Below, in pieces: positions 32,792-42,653 of a DNA stretch of 64,000 nucleotides. The translations under genes were made by a program, and so were the position numbers. The notes beneath the pieces were generated by a model, which had not been told where the DNA came from, made no database searches, and saw nothing but the letters and a program-made list of their open reading frames with translations. The stretch spans positions 1-64,000 of the forward strand of contig JABSPZ010000005.1 of the NCBI GenBank assembly GCA_013213785.1, given 5' to 3'. Origin of the DNA: Henriciella sp. Its GTDB lineage: Bacteria; Pseudomonadota; Alphaproteobacteria; Caulobacterales; Hyphomonadaceae. Numbering within the stretch: the first letter of the stretch is position 1; every line of letters begins with the position of its first letter.

Positions 32792-34144
32792 TTAGGAGGC
32801 GAACTCCGGATAGGCTTCGACGCCAGTGTCCGCGCGGTCGAGGCCGAGTTGCTCTTCCTCTTCGCTGACCCGGACACCGATGGTGACCTTCAGGATCATC
32901 CAAACGATCGCTGACAAGACAGACACAACGACACCTGTCAGAACAACACCGACGAGCTGGCCGACATAGCTTGCGTCGCCTGTCAGATCGCCTGCTGCGT
33001 CGACAGGTGGCATGATGTGGTTGCCGTAAGAAGCGGCGACGATGATCGTACCCCAGATACCGCAGACCAAGTGAGCTGGGATCGCGCCAACAACGTCGTC
33101 AATCTTCAGCTTGTCGAGCAGTGGAACGGTCAGGACGACCAAGACACCACCGACAGCACCGATCAGGACTGAGGCGCCCATGCTTGGTGCGAGTGGCTCA
33201 GCCGTAATTGAAACGAGACCACCGATCGCGCCGTTAAAGGCCATGGTTGGGTCGACTTTGCCCTTATAAAGGATCGCTGTGAGGATCATTGCAGACAGAA
33301 CCCCGCCGACAGCCGCCATGTTTGTGTTGGCGAAGATTTTTGCAACAGCGTTGATGTCGTCAAATGTGCCTGCTGCGAGCTGAGACGCGCCGTTAAAGCC
33401 GAACCAGCCGAACCACAGAATGAATGTACCAAGTGCAGCGAGTGGAATGTTAGACCCTGGCATTGGGTTCACTTTCTCACCGAAATACTTGCCGGCACGT
33501 GGCCCGATGATGATGGCGCCGACGAGAGCGGCCCAGCCACCGGTTGAGTGCACGAGGGTAGACCCCGCGAAATCAGAGAAGGCCCACTCAGAGTCGAGGT
33601 AGCCGCCGCCCCATTCCCAGCTAACAACAGTTGGGTAGATAAAGGCTGTCAGTACAACGACAAAGGCGAGGAAAGACCAAAGCTTCACACGCTCAGCAAC
33701 CGTTCCTGAAACGATAGACGCTGCTGTCGCAACAAACACCATTTGGAAGAACCAGTCGGAGCTCGCTGCATAACCAGTGTCGAGGGATTCTTCACCGCTC
33801 CACGGGATTGCCCCTGGAATGCCGATGATGCCGCCCAGCTCTGTCGAAGCTGGGTAAGCGATATTGTAACCGACGAGCCAGAACATCAGGCCCGCGACTG
33901 AGAAGAGGGCGACGTTTTTCAGAGACTGCATAGATGCGTTCTTCGACCGCACCAAGCCAGACTCGAGGCAGAGGAAGCCTGCTGCCATGAACATGACGAT
34001 CAAGCCGCCAATTAGGAACAAGTAGCTGCTATCGACATATGCGCTGACCGCGCTTGCGTCTTGAGCATGTGCTGCCAGTCCCGCCATTCCTGCAAGCGGT
34101 AGCAACATCATGCTCCGCTTTGCTGTTTTCATCCATAAACTCAT
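32792..34144 (-). CDS. amtB: Ammonium transporter AmtB family
   Basis: 450-residue channel with a cleavable signal peptide (MMLLPLAGMAGLAAHA before QDAS) and 11 expected membrane helices. The two conserved pore histidines lie in DFAGSTLVHSTGG and GAIPAHLVCGIWGT; the mouth residues AGFLCLESGLVRSKNA are also present. It imports ammonium/ammonia and is normally gated by a P-II protein from an adjacent glnK; here the only P-II gene is about 20 kb away. Three hairpins follow the stop. No sigma-54 promoter was found by eye upstream. Confidence 0.95.
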   Translation of the reverse strand: MSLWMKTAKRSMMLLPLAGMAGLAAHAQDASAVSAYVDSSYLFLIGGLIVMFMAAGFLCLESGLVRSKNASMQSLKNVALFSVAGLMFWLVGYNIAYPASTELGGIIGIPGAIPWSGEESLDTGYAASSDWFFQMVFVATAASIVSGTVAERVKLWSFLAFVVVLTAFIYPTVVSWEWGGGYLDSEWAFSDFAGSTLVHSTGGWAALVGAIIIGPRAGKYFGEKVNPMPGSNIPLAALGTFILWFGWFGFNGASQLAAGTFDDINAVAKIFANTNMAAVGGVLSAMILTAILYKGKVDPTMAFNGAIGGLVSITAEPLAPSMGASVLIGAVGGVLVVLTVPLLDKLKIDDVVGAIPAHLVCGIWGTIIVAASYGNHIMPPVDAAGDLTGDASYVGQLVGVVLTGVVVSVLSAIVWMILKVTIGVRVSEEEEQLGLDRADTGVEAYPEFAS

Positions 34145-34336
34145 TGCCCGTATCTCCCGCAGCTCTGGTTAGTTGACCTCGGCAAAAAGCCCATCTGCCT
34201 AGTTTCCCGCCAGAACTAAAAAGCTGTACATCTGTGACGCGGGAGGGAGTGACCAAATTTCGAGCAGGCTGCGACCCAAACGCCCGTTTCTCTGTCAGGC
34301 ATGGACCAGATGCAGTTGAACTCATACGTAGCTTGC

Positions 34337-35563
34337 ATGAGCGAGCAAATCTTTGACGTGGCGATTTTAGGTGCGGGACCAACTGGGGCCTCTCTAGCAC
34401 TCGGTTTAGCGCAAGCTGGCCTCGATGTCGCTGTGATCGATGCGAGAGATCCCGCGGTGAAACCTCCAAAGGACGGCCGCAATTTCGCGATCGTGACGGG
34501 GAGTTGGCGTCTATTGGACTCTATTGGGGTCGCGGCGAAGCTTGCTGAAACCAGCCAACCGCTCAATGGCTTGGAAGCGACAGATGGCGGCACCCACTAT
34601 TTTGGGCAGCCATCGGTCCTCTTCACCAAGGATGACTTGGAGAGCGTAAATCCCGACGAACCCTTAGGGCATATGACCATGGCAGAGCCGCTTCAGGCCG
34701 CCTTGGATGCGGCATTGAAAGACGAGTGCGGGATCCATTGGTTCGCCCCCGAGCGCTTTGACCGGATGAATGTACAGGCGGGTTGCGCGGACATTCAGCT
34801 TGAAAGCGGGCGGAGGCTACGGGCGCGATTGCTCGTGGGCGCGGATGGTATGAATTCGCCCGTTCGCCAAGCGGCTGGGATCTCGACTGAGGGACGCGAC
34901 TACGGAAAGTCGGTCTTCACCGCGAATGTTTCGCTCAGCGCACCGCATGAAGGCATTGCTCGCCAATTGTTCACCCCCGAGGGACCGTTTGCAACGCTTC
35001 CTCTGGTCGGGGATCGCGCCAATCTCGCCTGGTATATGAAGCGCGGCGCGGCTGAGACGCTCGCAAAAATGCCAACGGACGATGCAGAAGCTGAGCTCAA
35101 TCAACGCTTTGCAGATTTCGCAGGCGAGATGAAAATTGAAGGCAAGGCCGGGTCATATCCATTGATCCTGCAACTAGCGACGGCGATCACGGCGCCGCGG
35201 ATCGCGCTCATTGGGGATGCCGCGCGGCGCGTGAACCCGCTGGCCGGGCAAGGCTTGAACCAAGGGTTCAGGGATGTCGCTGTGCTAATTGAAATTGCGC
35301 AAGACACACTACGGGTCGGCGGAGAGATTGGCTCGCCGCAAATGCTTGAAGACTACAGCGCGGCACGGAACTTTGATGGCGCGGGAACGGCCCTCGCCCT
35401 CGATGCGATTGATCGTCTGTTTTCAAATGACTCAATGCTCACCAAGCCAGTGAGAACTTTTGGATTATTAGCCGCGTCGAAGTTTTCGCCGCTACGGCGC
35501 TTCCTCGCGAGAAAGGCTAGCGCAACAGAAGCTGGCGTAGCCGGTCCGATGTCGGACTGGTAG
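34337..35563 (+). CDS. UbiH/UbiF/COQ6-family FAD monooxygenase
   Basis: 408-residue aromatic-ring hydroxylase expected to hydroxylate a ubiquinone precursor. The FAD motif is VAILGAGPTGASLALGLA; the DG motif appears in LLVGADGMNSPVRQAAGI and the second FAD motif in RIALIGDAARRVNPLAGQGLNQG, all family hallmarks. Which ring position (C5, C6 or C1) cannot be read from the sequence. The ATG at 34337 gives the Rossmann strand at the right distance; the ATG at 34301 adds 12 extra residues. Cytosolic, membrane-associated. Confidence 0.87.
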   Translation: MSEQIFDVAILGAGPTGASLALGLAQAGLDVAVIDARDPAVKPPKDGRNFAIVTGSWRLLDSIGVAAKLAETSQPLNGLEATDGGTHYFGQPSVLFTKDDLESVNPDEPLGHMTMAEPLQAALDAALKDECGIHWFAPERFDRMNVQAGCADIQLESGRRLRARLLVGADGMNSPVRQAAGISTEGRDYGKSVFTANVSLSAPHEGIARQLFTPEGPFATLPLVGDRANLAWYMKRGAAETLAKMPTDDAEAELNQRFADFAGEMKIEGKAGSYPLILQLATAITAPRIALIGDAARRVNPLAGQGLNQGFRDVAVLIEIAQDTLRVGGEIGSPQMLEDYSAARNFDGAGTALALDAIDRLFSNDSMLTKPVRTFGLLAASKFSPLRRFLARKASATEAGVAGPMSDW

Positions 35564-35939
35564 GGCGCTCAAGCCAGAGCACGCCAGAATTATAGAGATA
35601 TAAGAACGCGTCGGTTGATTCTTGTGCGGCGCGTCCAGCCAACTCGCCGGCCATGCGACGGTTCGAGATTTTTTGCAGACACGCAAGGCCTGTCATCGGG
35701 ATGAACGTCCACCAGGCGACAAAGAACGTGGTCAAAATGCCGCCTAGCAGCATCAGGTCTGAAATCAGATCGAGCAGAAAGATCCGATTGGCGTAGTGAT
35801 TGCCGAGGCTTTTCAGTACATCCAAGCGTCCGTGAAGATAATCAGCATCCAGCGCCCAAGTTTGGTCTGGCGTCGCAGGAATGCGCACGGTCATGTGCCC
35901 GGGTTCTTGCGGAAGATCGCGTTTCGGTTGTGCTGACAT
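35517..35939 (-). CDS. Hypothetical membrane protein, 140 aa
   Basis: Not recognised. A polar N-terminal half (QTWALDADYLHGRLDVLKSLGNHYANRI) is followed by two hydrophobic segments (FLLDLISDLMLLGGILTTFFVAWW and FIPMTGLACL) and a basic helical tail. The pattern suggests an inner-membrane hairpin protein with its soluble domain in the cytosol. Its 3' end overlaps the convergent hydroxylase by 47 bases, and it lies beside bolA on the same strand. Confidence 0.6.
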   Translation of the reverse strand: MSAQPKRDLPQEPGHMTVRIPATPDQTWALDADYLHGRLDVLKSLGNHYANRIFLLDLISDLMLLGGILTTFFVAWWTFIPMTGLACLQKISNRRMAGELAGRAAQESTDAFLYLYNSGVLWLERPTSPTSDRLRQLLLR

Positions 35940-35996
35940 TCTACGCTCCGTTGAATGCAGAATACCGGCGAAGACTTAACGAAATCTGTCTCTACA

Positions 35997-36254
35997 TTAT
36001 GAATTCGCTTTAATGGAAAGTGCGTGCAGACCGGTCTCAAACTCAGGTTTCAAGGCCGCTAGAATGGAACGCTGTGTTGTCACGCGAGATTGGCCTTTGA
36101 ATTCAGACGAAGTAATTTTAATCGTATAATGCGTTTCGCCTTCTGGACGCGCCCCGGCATGCCCCGCATGTTTGTGGCTGTCATCAATCACTTCTAATGC
36201 GCTAGGTGAGAAAGCCTCTGTTAAAATGTCACGAATACGTTCTGATCTGATCAT
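35997..36254 (-). CDS. bolA: BolA family protein
   Basis: 85 residues. The class II KH-like fold and the conserved DSHKHAGHAGARPEGETHY loop (candidate Fe-S/haem-ligand histidines) identify BolA, which partners monothiol glutaredoxin in iron-sulfur trafficking and stress. It is divergent from a J-domain gene with only 44 bases between starts, an arrangement seen in many alphaproteobacteria. Confidence 0.93.
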   Translation of the reverse strand: MIRSERIRDILTEAFSPSALEVIDDSHKHAGHAGARPEGETHYTIKITSSEFKGQSRVTTQRSILAALKPEFETGLHALSIKANS

Positions 36255-36298
36255 TAGTTCTGGTCTCTTTAACTCGAAGCCACTATGTTACGCCGCCT

Positions 36299-36916
36299 AT
36301 GGATGATGCATACAAATATCGCCCCAAGTTCACCGATATAAGGGTGAAGCCGCCGGCCGACGATACCTCGCGTGCAAAAGCACAGAAAACGCGTATTTGC
36401 GAGCACCCGGGCTGTGACCTGGCTGGGGAATTTCCGGCCCCGAAACAGTTCGGTGATGGCATGCACTATTTCTGTCAGCGCCATGCCGCAGAGTATAATC
36501 GCAACTTCAATTTCTTCGACACGATGAACGAAGAGCAATTGAAAGCGTTCAATGAGAATGCGCGGTACGGCTTTAAGCAGACCTGGAAATTTGGCGCTGG
36601 CCCAATGGGCGGTGACAAAGCCGGGAAAGCGCATGACCCAAAAACATGGCAAGGTGCGGAATTCTTCCAAGATCGTGCAGCGGCGCGGGAAGAGAGACGG
36701 GCTAATCGCTCTGCGACTGGAATCGCGAAACGCGCGCTTGAAGAACTTGATTTGGACGCCAAGGCCAAACCGCCGGAGATCCGCGCGCGTTACGCAGAAT
36801 ATGTACGGCGCTTCCACCCCGATTCGAATAGCGGGGACCGGTCTTCAGAGGAAAAACTCGCCAAAGTGATCCGTGCGGGTAAGACGCTGAAAGCGGCGGG
36901 TTTGATGAAAGACTGA
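36299..36916 (+). CDS. Short J-domain protein
   Basis: 205 residues. The C-terminal 70 residues form a J domain: ALEELDLDAKAKPPEIRARYAEYVRRFHPD with the essential HPD, then KLAKVIRAGKTLK. The N-terminal 100 residues contain a possible zinc-ribbon-like CEHPGCDLAGEF...YFCQRHAAEYN. It should stimulate a DnaK ATPase, perhaps for a specialised client; the usual DnaJ Gly/Phe region and zinc fingers are missing. Divergent from bolA. Confidence 0.87.
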   Translation: MDDAYKYRPKFTDIRVKPPADDTSRAKAQKTRICEHPGCDLAGEFPAPKQFGDGMHYFCQRHAAEYNRNFNFFDTMNEEQLKAFNENARYGFKQTWKFGAGPMGGDKAGKAHDPKTWQGAEFFQDRAAAREERRANRSATGIAKRALEELDLDAKAKPPEIRARYAEYVRRFHPDSNSGDRSSEEKLAKVIRAGKTLKAAGLMKD

Positions 36917-36960
36917 CGTCTTTTCTTGCCGAAACTCGAAAATCAGAGCAATTTCAAGGC

Positions 36961-37839
36961 ATGGAGGACACGCCGAAGCTCTCTTATGCGCCATATTTTG
37001 ATCATCCGTTTAAGCGCGGCATGGTCAGAACGATCGAGCGTTTGTCCGGCCAGCCATATCTTCAGAAACTCTATGAGACCTATCGCGCCAGTCTCACGGA
37101 TGAGCCTTTTTTCGCCTCGGCGATCAAATTGCTCGATCTCGACGTTGAGTTTAGTTCCAGCCGTTTAGCGCAAATCCCTTCGACCGGACCGCTCGTCGTT
37201 GTCGCCAATCACCCGTTCGGGGTCTTGGACGGGCTATTGATCTCTTGGATCATTTCTCTTCGGCGTACTGATTTCAAAGTGCTCACCAATGCGATCTTGG
37301 ATGGCGCACCTGAGGCACGTGAATGGCTGTTGCCGATCGATTTTGCGAACACACGAGAAGCGCGAGCCACCAATATCGCGACGCGCGCAGAAAGCATGGA
37401 GCGGTTGAAAAACGGCGAGTGCATTATTGTCTTCCCCGCTGGCGGCGTCTCGACCTCACCGACCCCGTTTAGCCGCACTGCTGTGGATGACACATGGAAG
37501 CCCTTCACAGCAAAATTGATAAGTCGTAGCGAAGCGCATGTTACACCGATTTTCTTTGAAGGGCAGAATTCGCGACTATTCCAATGGGCAAGCCATATGT
37601 CGATTGAGCTGCGTTTGGCGTTGATTTTCCGGGAAGTGAAACGCCGAGTCGGCACGGCGGTGCCGGTCCATATCGGCGAAACGCTCACTCCAGAAGTGCT
37701 CTCGAATGCAGGCAAACGGCATGAGCTCATGACGTTTTTGCGGGACCAAACCTATCAGATGGCGCCGTTTAAACAGCAGGCGTCAATCGCGCGCGCGCAA
37801 AAGCGCTTTGAAGCGTCTAAGCCTGCCATTTTCCACTGA
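36961..37839 (+). CDS. Lysophospholipid acyltransferase family protein (PlsC-like)
   Basis: 292-residue acyltransferase of the PlsC/hemolysin-type group. The active-site motif VVVANHPFGVLDGLL has five rather than four residues between His and Asp (HX5D), a variant I know from hemolysin-like members. The phosphate-binding segment IIVFPAGGVSTS replaces the usual FPEGTRS. A hydrophobic stretch near the motif suggests membrane association. The donor acyl group and acceptor are unknown; lysophospholipid or ornithine-lipid synthesis are both possible. Ends exactly before the convergent secreted-protein gene. Confidence 0.8.
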   Translation: MEDTPKLSYAPYFDHPFKRGMVRTIERLSGQPYLQKLYETYRASLTDEPFFASAIKLLDLDVEFSSSRLAQIPSTGPLVVVANHPFGVLDGLLISWIISLRRTDFKVLTNAILDGAPEAREWLLPIDFANTREARATNIATRAESMERLKNGECIIVFPAGGVSTSPTPFSRTAVDDTWKPFTAKLISRSEAHVTPIFFEGQNSRLFQWASHMSIELRLALIFREVKRRVGTAVPVHIGETLTPEVLSNAGKRHELMTFLRDQTYQMAPFKQQASIARAQKRFEASKPAIFH

Positions 37840-38679
37840 TTACGGAATATAGACCGTATAAACCACCTCAGCTTCGACATCGAATGTCCCGTCGCTGAGA
37901 TCGATATTTCCAGTGTTCCAGCGATAATCGAGGTCAAACCGTACGGATTGATCTGCAATCGACCCTGGCGTCTCAGCAGTGCGTCGATTGCCTTGGAAAA
38001 TGTCAGATCCACCGGTCAGAAGAGACAGGCGTCGATACCCACCCCATTGCATGCCAGAGGCGTTGGTATTGCCGGTATGCGGAAGCTGAGCTGCGGTTCC
38101 GAAGGAGAGCCCGCCATCCGTGCCGGATTCTGTCATTCGCATCCGCAAACGGATCAAGTTCAGATCCGCAGGATTGCCAACCGACGAGGCGACCACGTCG
38201 ATATTGAACGCTTTGTTCGTCGCCACATAGAAGCTGCTTAGAATGTCACTGCGGATTGTACGAACATCTGTCGTGGCATCGAGGCGGAATGGATTGAGCG
38301 TATCAGACGAGGACGTAAACCGGTCGCCCTGACGGGTCGTCTGATTTCCGCTTCCTGGGATGTTCTGAATACGCAACGTGGCGCCAGCACCATCTGGGAA
38401 AGACCCATCCAAGGCATCGAGCGACCCGGTGACCACTGTGTGGACGTCGGTGCCAATCAGATCGACATTCGTACCGCCGTTCTCAATGATGAAGTCCGAT
38501 GCGATCGGTGTATTGCCTGACGAGTCGGCAGCCCAAACGATCGCCACCCCATCCACTTTGAAGTGCGGTCGGTCGACCATATCGGTCATTGCGGGCGGTA
38601 AAGCCCATATAGCGGTTCCGGCACATATTACGCCCATGCGCAACACGGCGCCGAATTTCTTTCGGTTCGTGTCCCTCAT
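37840..38679 (-). CDS. Secreted protein, VDRPHF/VVYTVY family, copy 2
   Basis: 279 residues, paralogue of the gene at 11.5-12.4 kb. After an N-terminal leader with a hydrophobic stretch (GVICAGTAIWALPPAM) comes DMVDRPHFKVDGVAIVWAAD, then [46 protein letters not shown] and the terminal EVVYTVYIP. The conserved ends and variable middle suggest a surface beta-sandwich protein. Unlike copy 1 it has no short companion gene next to it and no obvious calcium loop. It directly abuts the acyltransferase stop. Function unknown. Confidence 0.72.
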   Translation of the reverse strand: MRDTNRKKFGAVLRMGVICAGTAIWALPPAMTDMVDRPHFKVDGVAIVWAADSSGNTPIASDFIIENGGTNVDLIGTDVHTVVTGSLDALDGSFPDGAGATLRIQNIPGSGNQTTRQGDRFTSSSDTLNPFRLDATTDVRTIRSDILSSFYVATNKAFNIDVVASSVGNPADLNLIRLRMRMTESGTDGGLSFGTAAQLPHTGNTNASGMQWGGYRRLSLLTGGSDIFQGNRRTAETPGSIADQSVRFDLDYRWNTGNIDLSDGTFDVEAEVVYTVYIP

Positions 38680-38831
38680 ACGGATGCATTATCAAAGAGG
38701 CGTTGGAATACGGATAAATGAATCGATCGAATTTTATCTAATTAACCAACAGTTCCGACCAGTCGGGGCCTTGCCTTTTTGACGCAAACGGGGTCAGTGG
38801 CGCGGGTCATTTTCAGACGGAGTTCTTCGAC

Positions 38832-40130
38832 ATGGCTGGAGTTGTGGTTGTCGGTGCCCAGTGGGGCGACGAAGGCAAAGGCAAGATTGTGGACTGGCTG
38901 TCCCATCGCGCAGATGTCGTTGCGCGGTTTCAAGGGGGGCACAATGCTGGCCATACCTTGGTCATTGATGGCACGACTTACAAGCTGAACCTTCTGCCGT
39001 CTGGTGTCGTGCGTGGCGGCAAGCTCTCGGTCATTGGGAATGGCGTCGTTGTTGATCCATGGCAGCTTCTATTAGAGCTCGAGAACATGGAACAAGCCGG
39101 GATTACATTGACCCCGGATGACTTGCTGCTTGCCGAAACGGCTTGCCTAATCCTGCCTTGGCACCGCGACTTAGATGCCGCGCGCGAAGGCGCCGCGAGC
39201 GACAAAGCGAAAATCGGAACCACAAAGCGCGGGATTGGTCCTGCCTATGAAGATAAAGTCGGGCGCCGCGCCATTCGTGTCGCCGACCTCGCCGATGAAG
39301 CCGCGCTGGATCAAAAGCTTGAGCGCCTGATTGCGCATCACGCACCTTTGCGTGTTGGTCTGGGGCTAGAGGCTCCAGATGCCGCCGCTCTGAAAGCGGA
39401 GTTGTTGGAGATCGCCCCAAAAGTGCTCGCCTTTGCCGGTCCGGCTTGGAAAGTTCTTGGCGAAAGTCAGAAACTCGGCCGCCGGATCCTTTTTGAAGGC
39501 GCGCAAGGTGTAATGCTCGACGTTGATCACGGCACCTATCCATTCGTGACATCATCGAATGTCGTTTCTGGCCAAGCCGCGGCAGGCACAGGACTGGGTC
39601 CTCGCGCGGTCAGCTATGTGCTGGGTCTGGCGAAAGCTTACACAACCCGCGTCGGAACCGGTCCTTTCCCCACAGAGCTGTTCGATGAGATCGGTCAGGG
39701 TCTTGGCGAGCGCGGTCACGAGTTTGGAACGGTGACAGGGCGCGCCCGCCGATGCGGCTGGTTTGATGCGGTCATGGTGCGCCAAGCCTGTGCCGTGTCG
39801 GGCGTCGATGGTCTCGCCCTCACAAAGCTCGACGTCCTCGATGGCATGGACGAGATAAAAGTCTGCACGGGCTATAAACTGGGCGACCAAGTGCTCGATT
39901 ATCTGCCAGCCACTGCCGCCGCGCAGGAAGCCGTGGAGCCGATTTACGAGACAATGCCGGGTTGGAGCGGATCGACACGCGGAGCGCGGTCGTGGAACGA
40001 TCTACCGGCAGAAGCGGTGAAGTATGTTCGACGCCTTGAGGAACTGGTCGGAAAACCATGCGCCCTCGTTTCGACGTCGCCGGAGCGCGAGGACGTGATC
40101 CTCATGCGCGACCCGTTCGAACATCGATAG
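38832..40130 (+). CDS. purA: Adenylosuccinate synthase
   Basis: 432 residues, first committed step from IMP to AMP (GTP-dependent IMP plus aspartate to adenylosuccinate). The N-terminal [16 protein letters not shown], the HNAGHT IMP loop, the [14 protein letters not shown] segment, [20 protein letters not shown] and the GTP-binding TKLDVLDG are all intact. A single enzyme of normal length, on its own on the plus strand. Confidence 0.97.
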   Translation: MAGVVVVGAQWGDEGKGKIVDWLSHRADVVARFQGGHNAGHTLVIDGTTYKLNLLPSGVVRGGKLSVIGNGVVVDPWQLLLELENMEQAGITLTPDDLLLAETACLILPWHRDLDAAREGAASDKAKIGTTKRGIGPAYEDKVGRRAIRVADLADEAALDQKLERLIAHHAPLRVGLGLEAPDAAALKAELLEIAPKVLAFAGPAWKVLGESQKLGRRILFEGAQGVMLDVDHGTYPFVTSSNVVSGQAAAGTGLGPRAVSYVLGLAKAYTTRVGTGPFPTELFDEIGQGLGERGHEFGTVTGRARRCGWFDAVMVRQACAVSGVDGLALTKLDVLDGMDEIKVCTGYKLGDQVLDYLPATAAAQEAVEPIYETMPGWSGSTRGARSWNDLPAEAVKYVRRLEELVGKPCALVSTSPEREDVILMRDPFEHR

Positions 40131-40139
40131 GCGCTGGTT

Positions 40140-41183
40140 TTAGAAGTTCGGCATTTGGCCGGTGGCGGCCCATGGCATCCCAACCGCTAGGATAACGCTG
40201 ATGATCAGACCGATCAGGGCTCGTCCAGCATCGGAGCTAACATCTTTTATCGCCGCGCCGCGTTCGCGCAGAGCAGTGACGAAGGAAATCGCCATTTCGC
40301 GGCCTGCCAAGAGGCCTAGGAAGACCCAGGTCGTGCTCATCGGAACATCGTTGAGTTCTTTGAAATAGAACAAGACGATCGCGTAAATCAGGTCGACAAT
40401 CGTAGCAGCGCGGACATCCGTCGTATGGGTTTTCGACAGAACGATCTTTTGGATCTCGCCGCCGCGGGTCCGGAAAATATAGGCCATCATAGCGGCCATA
40501 AGCAGCGCGCCGCCGATGATTACCTCAGGCTTAAACACCATCATCGCGATGGAGCCATCGTCCGCATAGACGGGCTCGCGCGGCATAAAGACGAAGATGT
40601 TCGCGAAATCTTGCAGGAGCCAAGTCCACCAGAGGAAGCCTGTGGTTGCCCATTGGAACACGGTCCACATCGGGTGAAGGCGCTCATCCCCATCACGCGT
40701 CCGACCCACCCAAACTTCCCACATGCGTGAGATCAGAAGCCAGACAACCGCGCCAGCCGCGAAGGCCACGACATAACCGGTCAGCGATTTAATGAGCATG
40801 CTGCTCATGACGCCTTCAGTTGCTGATCCACCAGAGAGCGCGAATACGGTCAAAACGAGGAAGGTCGTTGAAACTGGAATACCAAACCGCGTCAGGAAGA
40901 GCAGGACAATCGGCGGTAGGGCGTGCCACCATTGAATGCCGCCTTCTGGATACGGGATCTTATTCAGTTTTCCGTCCGCGATGTCGCCGCCGCCATAAAA
41001 CAGCTGAAACAGAAGGGCTGCGACCATGATCCCGGCCGCAAACAACCAGAGCGCCCACCATGGACGGTGCGAGTTGGATGCGAGGAAAGTTCCGAGTGTT
41101 TGGATCGAGTCGTTGGCGATCACGGCATAGGCCGCAAAAAAGAAACCAATCAGAGCGAAAATCTCGTAACCAGCAAGTGACAT
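40140..41183 (-). CDS. PiT-like membrane transporter, divergent
   Basis: 347-residue inner-membrane protein with nine or ten hydrophobic segments. It resembles the PiT inorganic-phosphate transporter fold: an N-terminal IANDSIQTLGTFL (compare IxNDxANA), and the paired motifs GIPVSTTFLV and DVPMSTTWVF, one in each half, as in the inverted-repeat signature of PiT. It lacks the full canonical signature and is shorter, so an anion or phosphate transporter is probable but not certain. The start at 41183 has GGAG upstream; a start at 41216 is a non-homologous extension. Convergent with purA. Confidence 0.65.
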   Translation of the reverse strand: MSLAGYEIFALIGFFFAAYAVIANDSIQTLGTFLASNSHRPWWALWLFAAGIMVAALLFQLFYGGGDIADGKLNKIPYPEGGIQWWHALPPIVLLFLTRFGIPVSTTFLVLTVFALSGGSATEGVMSSMLIKSLTGYVVAFAAGAVVWLLISRMWEVWVGRTRDGDERLHPMWTVFQWATTGFLWWTWLLQDFANIFVFMPREPVYADDGSIAMMVFKPEVIIGGALLMAAMMAYIFRTRGGEIQKIVLSKTHTTDVRAATIVDLIYAIVLFYFKELNDVPMSTTWVFLGLLAGREMAISFVTALRERGAAIKDVSSDAGRALIGLIISVILAVGMPWAATGQMPNF

Positions 41184-41343
41184 AATGGCTCCAGAGCTAG
41201 CTTGATTGATGGCCAATCGACTTGCTGGCTAGCGGATTACAGAATTGAGATCAATCGGGTGGATTGACAATTCGTGATCCAATTACAGCTAAGCGGATGA
41301 TAGGTTTTCTCTATCGATTGCGGCGGCTTCTTCCGTAACCGGA

Positions 41344-42126
41344 CTATTGCGCAACCCAGCCACCATCCATACTGAGGATGGCGCCATTGATCCCATCCGC
41401 CCCAGGCGAGCATAGGAAAGACGCAAACGCCCCGATCTGTTCAGATGTCACGAACTCTTTGGTCGGTTGCGCTGCGAGCAAGACGTCGCGTTTCACTTCT
41501 TCTTCTGTGATCCCGCGCGCTTTTGCCGTGTCCGCGACTTGGCCCTCGACCAACGGCGTATAGACATAGCCCGGGCAAATCGCGTTGCAGCGAATGCCAT
41601 GCTCCGCGCCTTCAAGGGCGACGGTCTTCGTTAAACCTGCAATTCCATGCTTCGCTGCCACGTAAGCGGATTTGTATGGTGATGCGACAAGCGCGTGTGC
41701 GGACGCGGTATTGATGATGCGGCCCCAGCCTTTCTCTTTCATGCCTGAAATTGCCATGCGAGTGGTGTGAAACGCGGCCGAGAGATTGAGCGCGATAATC
41801 AGGTCCCAGCGCGCGACCGGGAAGTCTTCGATCGGCGAGACATGCTGAACGCCGGCATTGTTCACCAGAATATCCGCTCCGCCAAAATCACGCGCGACAT
41901 ACCCCATCATGCCCTCAATTGCGTCGGGATCGGTCAGGTTCGCGCCGGAAAAGCCAGCTTTTACGCCATAGGTCTCTGAAATTTCTTGTTTGAGCGCGTC
42001 TGCTTCATCATCGCTTGAAAGACCGCTCAGCACGATATCAGCGCTTTGTTCTGCAAGGGCTTTGGCGATGCCTAAACCAATTCCGCTCGTCGATCCCGTG
42101 ACAAGGGCGGTTTTTCCTTTGAGCAT
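41344..42126 (-). CDS. bdhA: 3-hydroxybutyrate dehydrogenase
   Basis: 260-residue SDR converting D-3-hydroxybutyrate and acetoacetate with NAD. The coenzyme loop TGSTSGIGLGIA, NNAGVQHVSPIEDFP, and the active-site run INTASAHALVASPYKSAYVAAKHG (Ser, Tyr, Lys of the triad) are diagnostic, together with CPGYVYTPLVEGQ. It would draw on polyhydroxybutyrate, a plausible store in this lineage. GAAGGA precedes the chosen ATG. Confidence 0.88.
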   Translation of the reverse strand: MLKGKTALVTGSTSGIGLGIAKALAEQSADIVLSGLSSDDEADALKQEISETYGVKAGFSGANLTDPDAIEGMMGYVARDFGGADILVNNAGVQHVSPIEDFPVARWDLIIALNLSAAFHTTRMAISGMKEKGWGRIINTASAHALVASPYKSAYVAAKHGIAGLTKTVALEGAEHGIRCNAICPGYVYTPLVEGQVADTAKARGITEEEVKRDVLLAAQPTKEFVTSEQIGAFASFLCSPGADGINGAILSMDGGWVAQ

Positions 42127-42206
42127 TTTGCGTCCTTCCATCTTGAGTGCAGCACCGGCCTTGGTTAGAGCAAATGCAGACACCTTAACAGGCGGGATAT
42201 TGTACT

Positions 42207-42638
42207 ATGACGGCAACGTTTGAATCTTTTCGCCAGGGCTTTCCAGACTTTCTTCTGATGACGGGTACAGCGGGCGTGCTTTTGCTGCTGGCGAGCACGA
42301 TTTATATTCTCCTGACACCCTGGAAAGAACTGGCTCTGGTGCGCGGTGGAAACGGCGCCGCCGGCTTGGCGCTGGCGGGCGCAATTGCCGGTCTAGCAAT
42401 CCCGATCGCATCTTGCCTCGCGTCGAGTCTCACTTTGTTAGACCTGCTCCTGTGGGGCACCGTCGCTCTGCTTTTACAGCTCTTGACCTATCGCATTATC
42501 GACATGGTTTTGCGTGATATTCCGACCCGGATCCAAAATGATGAAGCTGGCGCAGCAATTGTCTTGATCGCTGCGAAAATTTCTGTCGCTATGCTTTTGG
42601 CCGCGGGTCTTTGGGATCCGAATATTGGGCGTGTGTAA
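42207..42638 (+). CDS. DUF350 membrane protein
   Basis: 143 residues, four hydrophobic helices with two internal DUF350-like halves (NGAAGLALAGAIAGLAIPIASCLASSL and EAGAAIVLIAAKISVAMLLAAGL). DUF350 proteins are small membrane proteins of unknown function. It is 16 bases upstream of the anchored protease and is probably co-transcribed with that gene and pyrF. Confidence 0.75.
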   Translation: MTATFESFRQGFPDFLLMTGTAGVLLLLASTIYILLTPWKELALVRGGNGAAGLALAGAIAGLAIPIASCLASSLTLLDLLLWGTVALLLQLLTYRIIDMVLRDIPTRIQNDEAGAAIVLIAAKISVAMLLAAGLWDPNIGRV

Positions 42639-42653
42639 GAGGAGCAACTGACT

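Noticed and set aside
34145-34300. Sigma-54 promoter for amtB
   Set aside because: I looked for a -24/-12 GG-N10-GC pair on the minus strand and did not find one with correct spacing.
37201-37240. HX5D motif of the acyltransferase as a disabling mutation
   Set aside because: Hemolysin-type members of the family carry the same spacing (HPxGxLDG), so the enzyme may be active.
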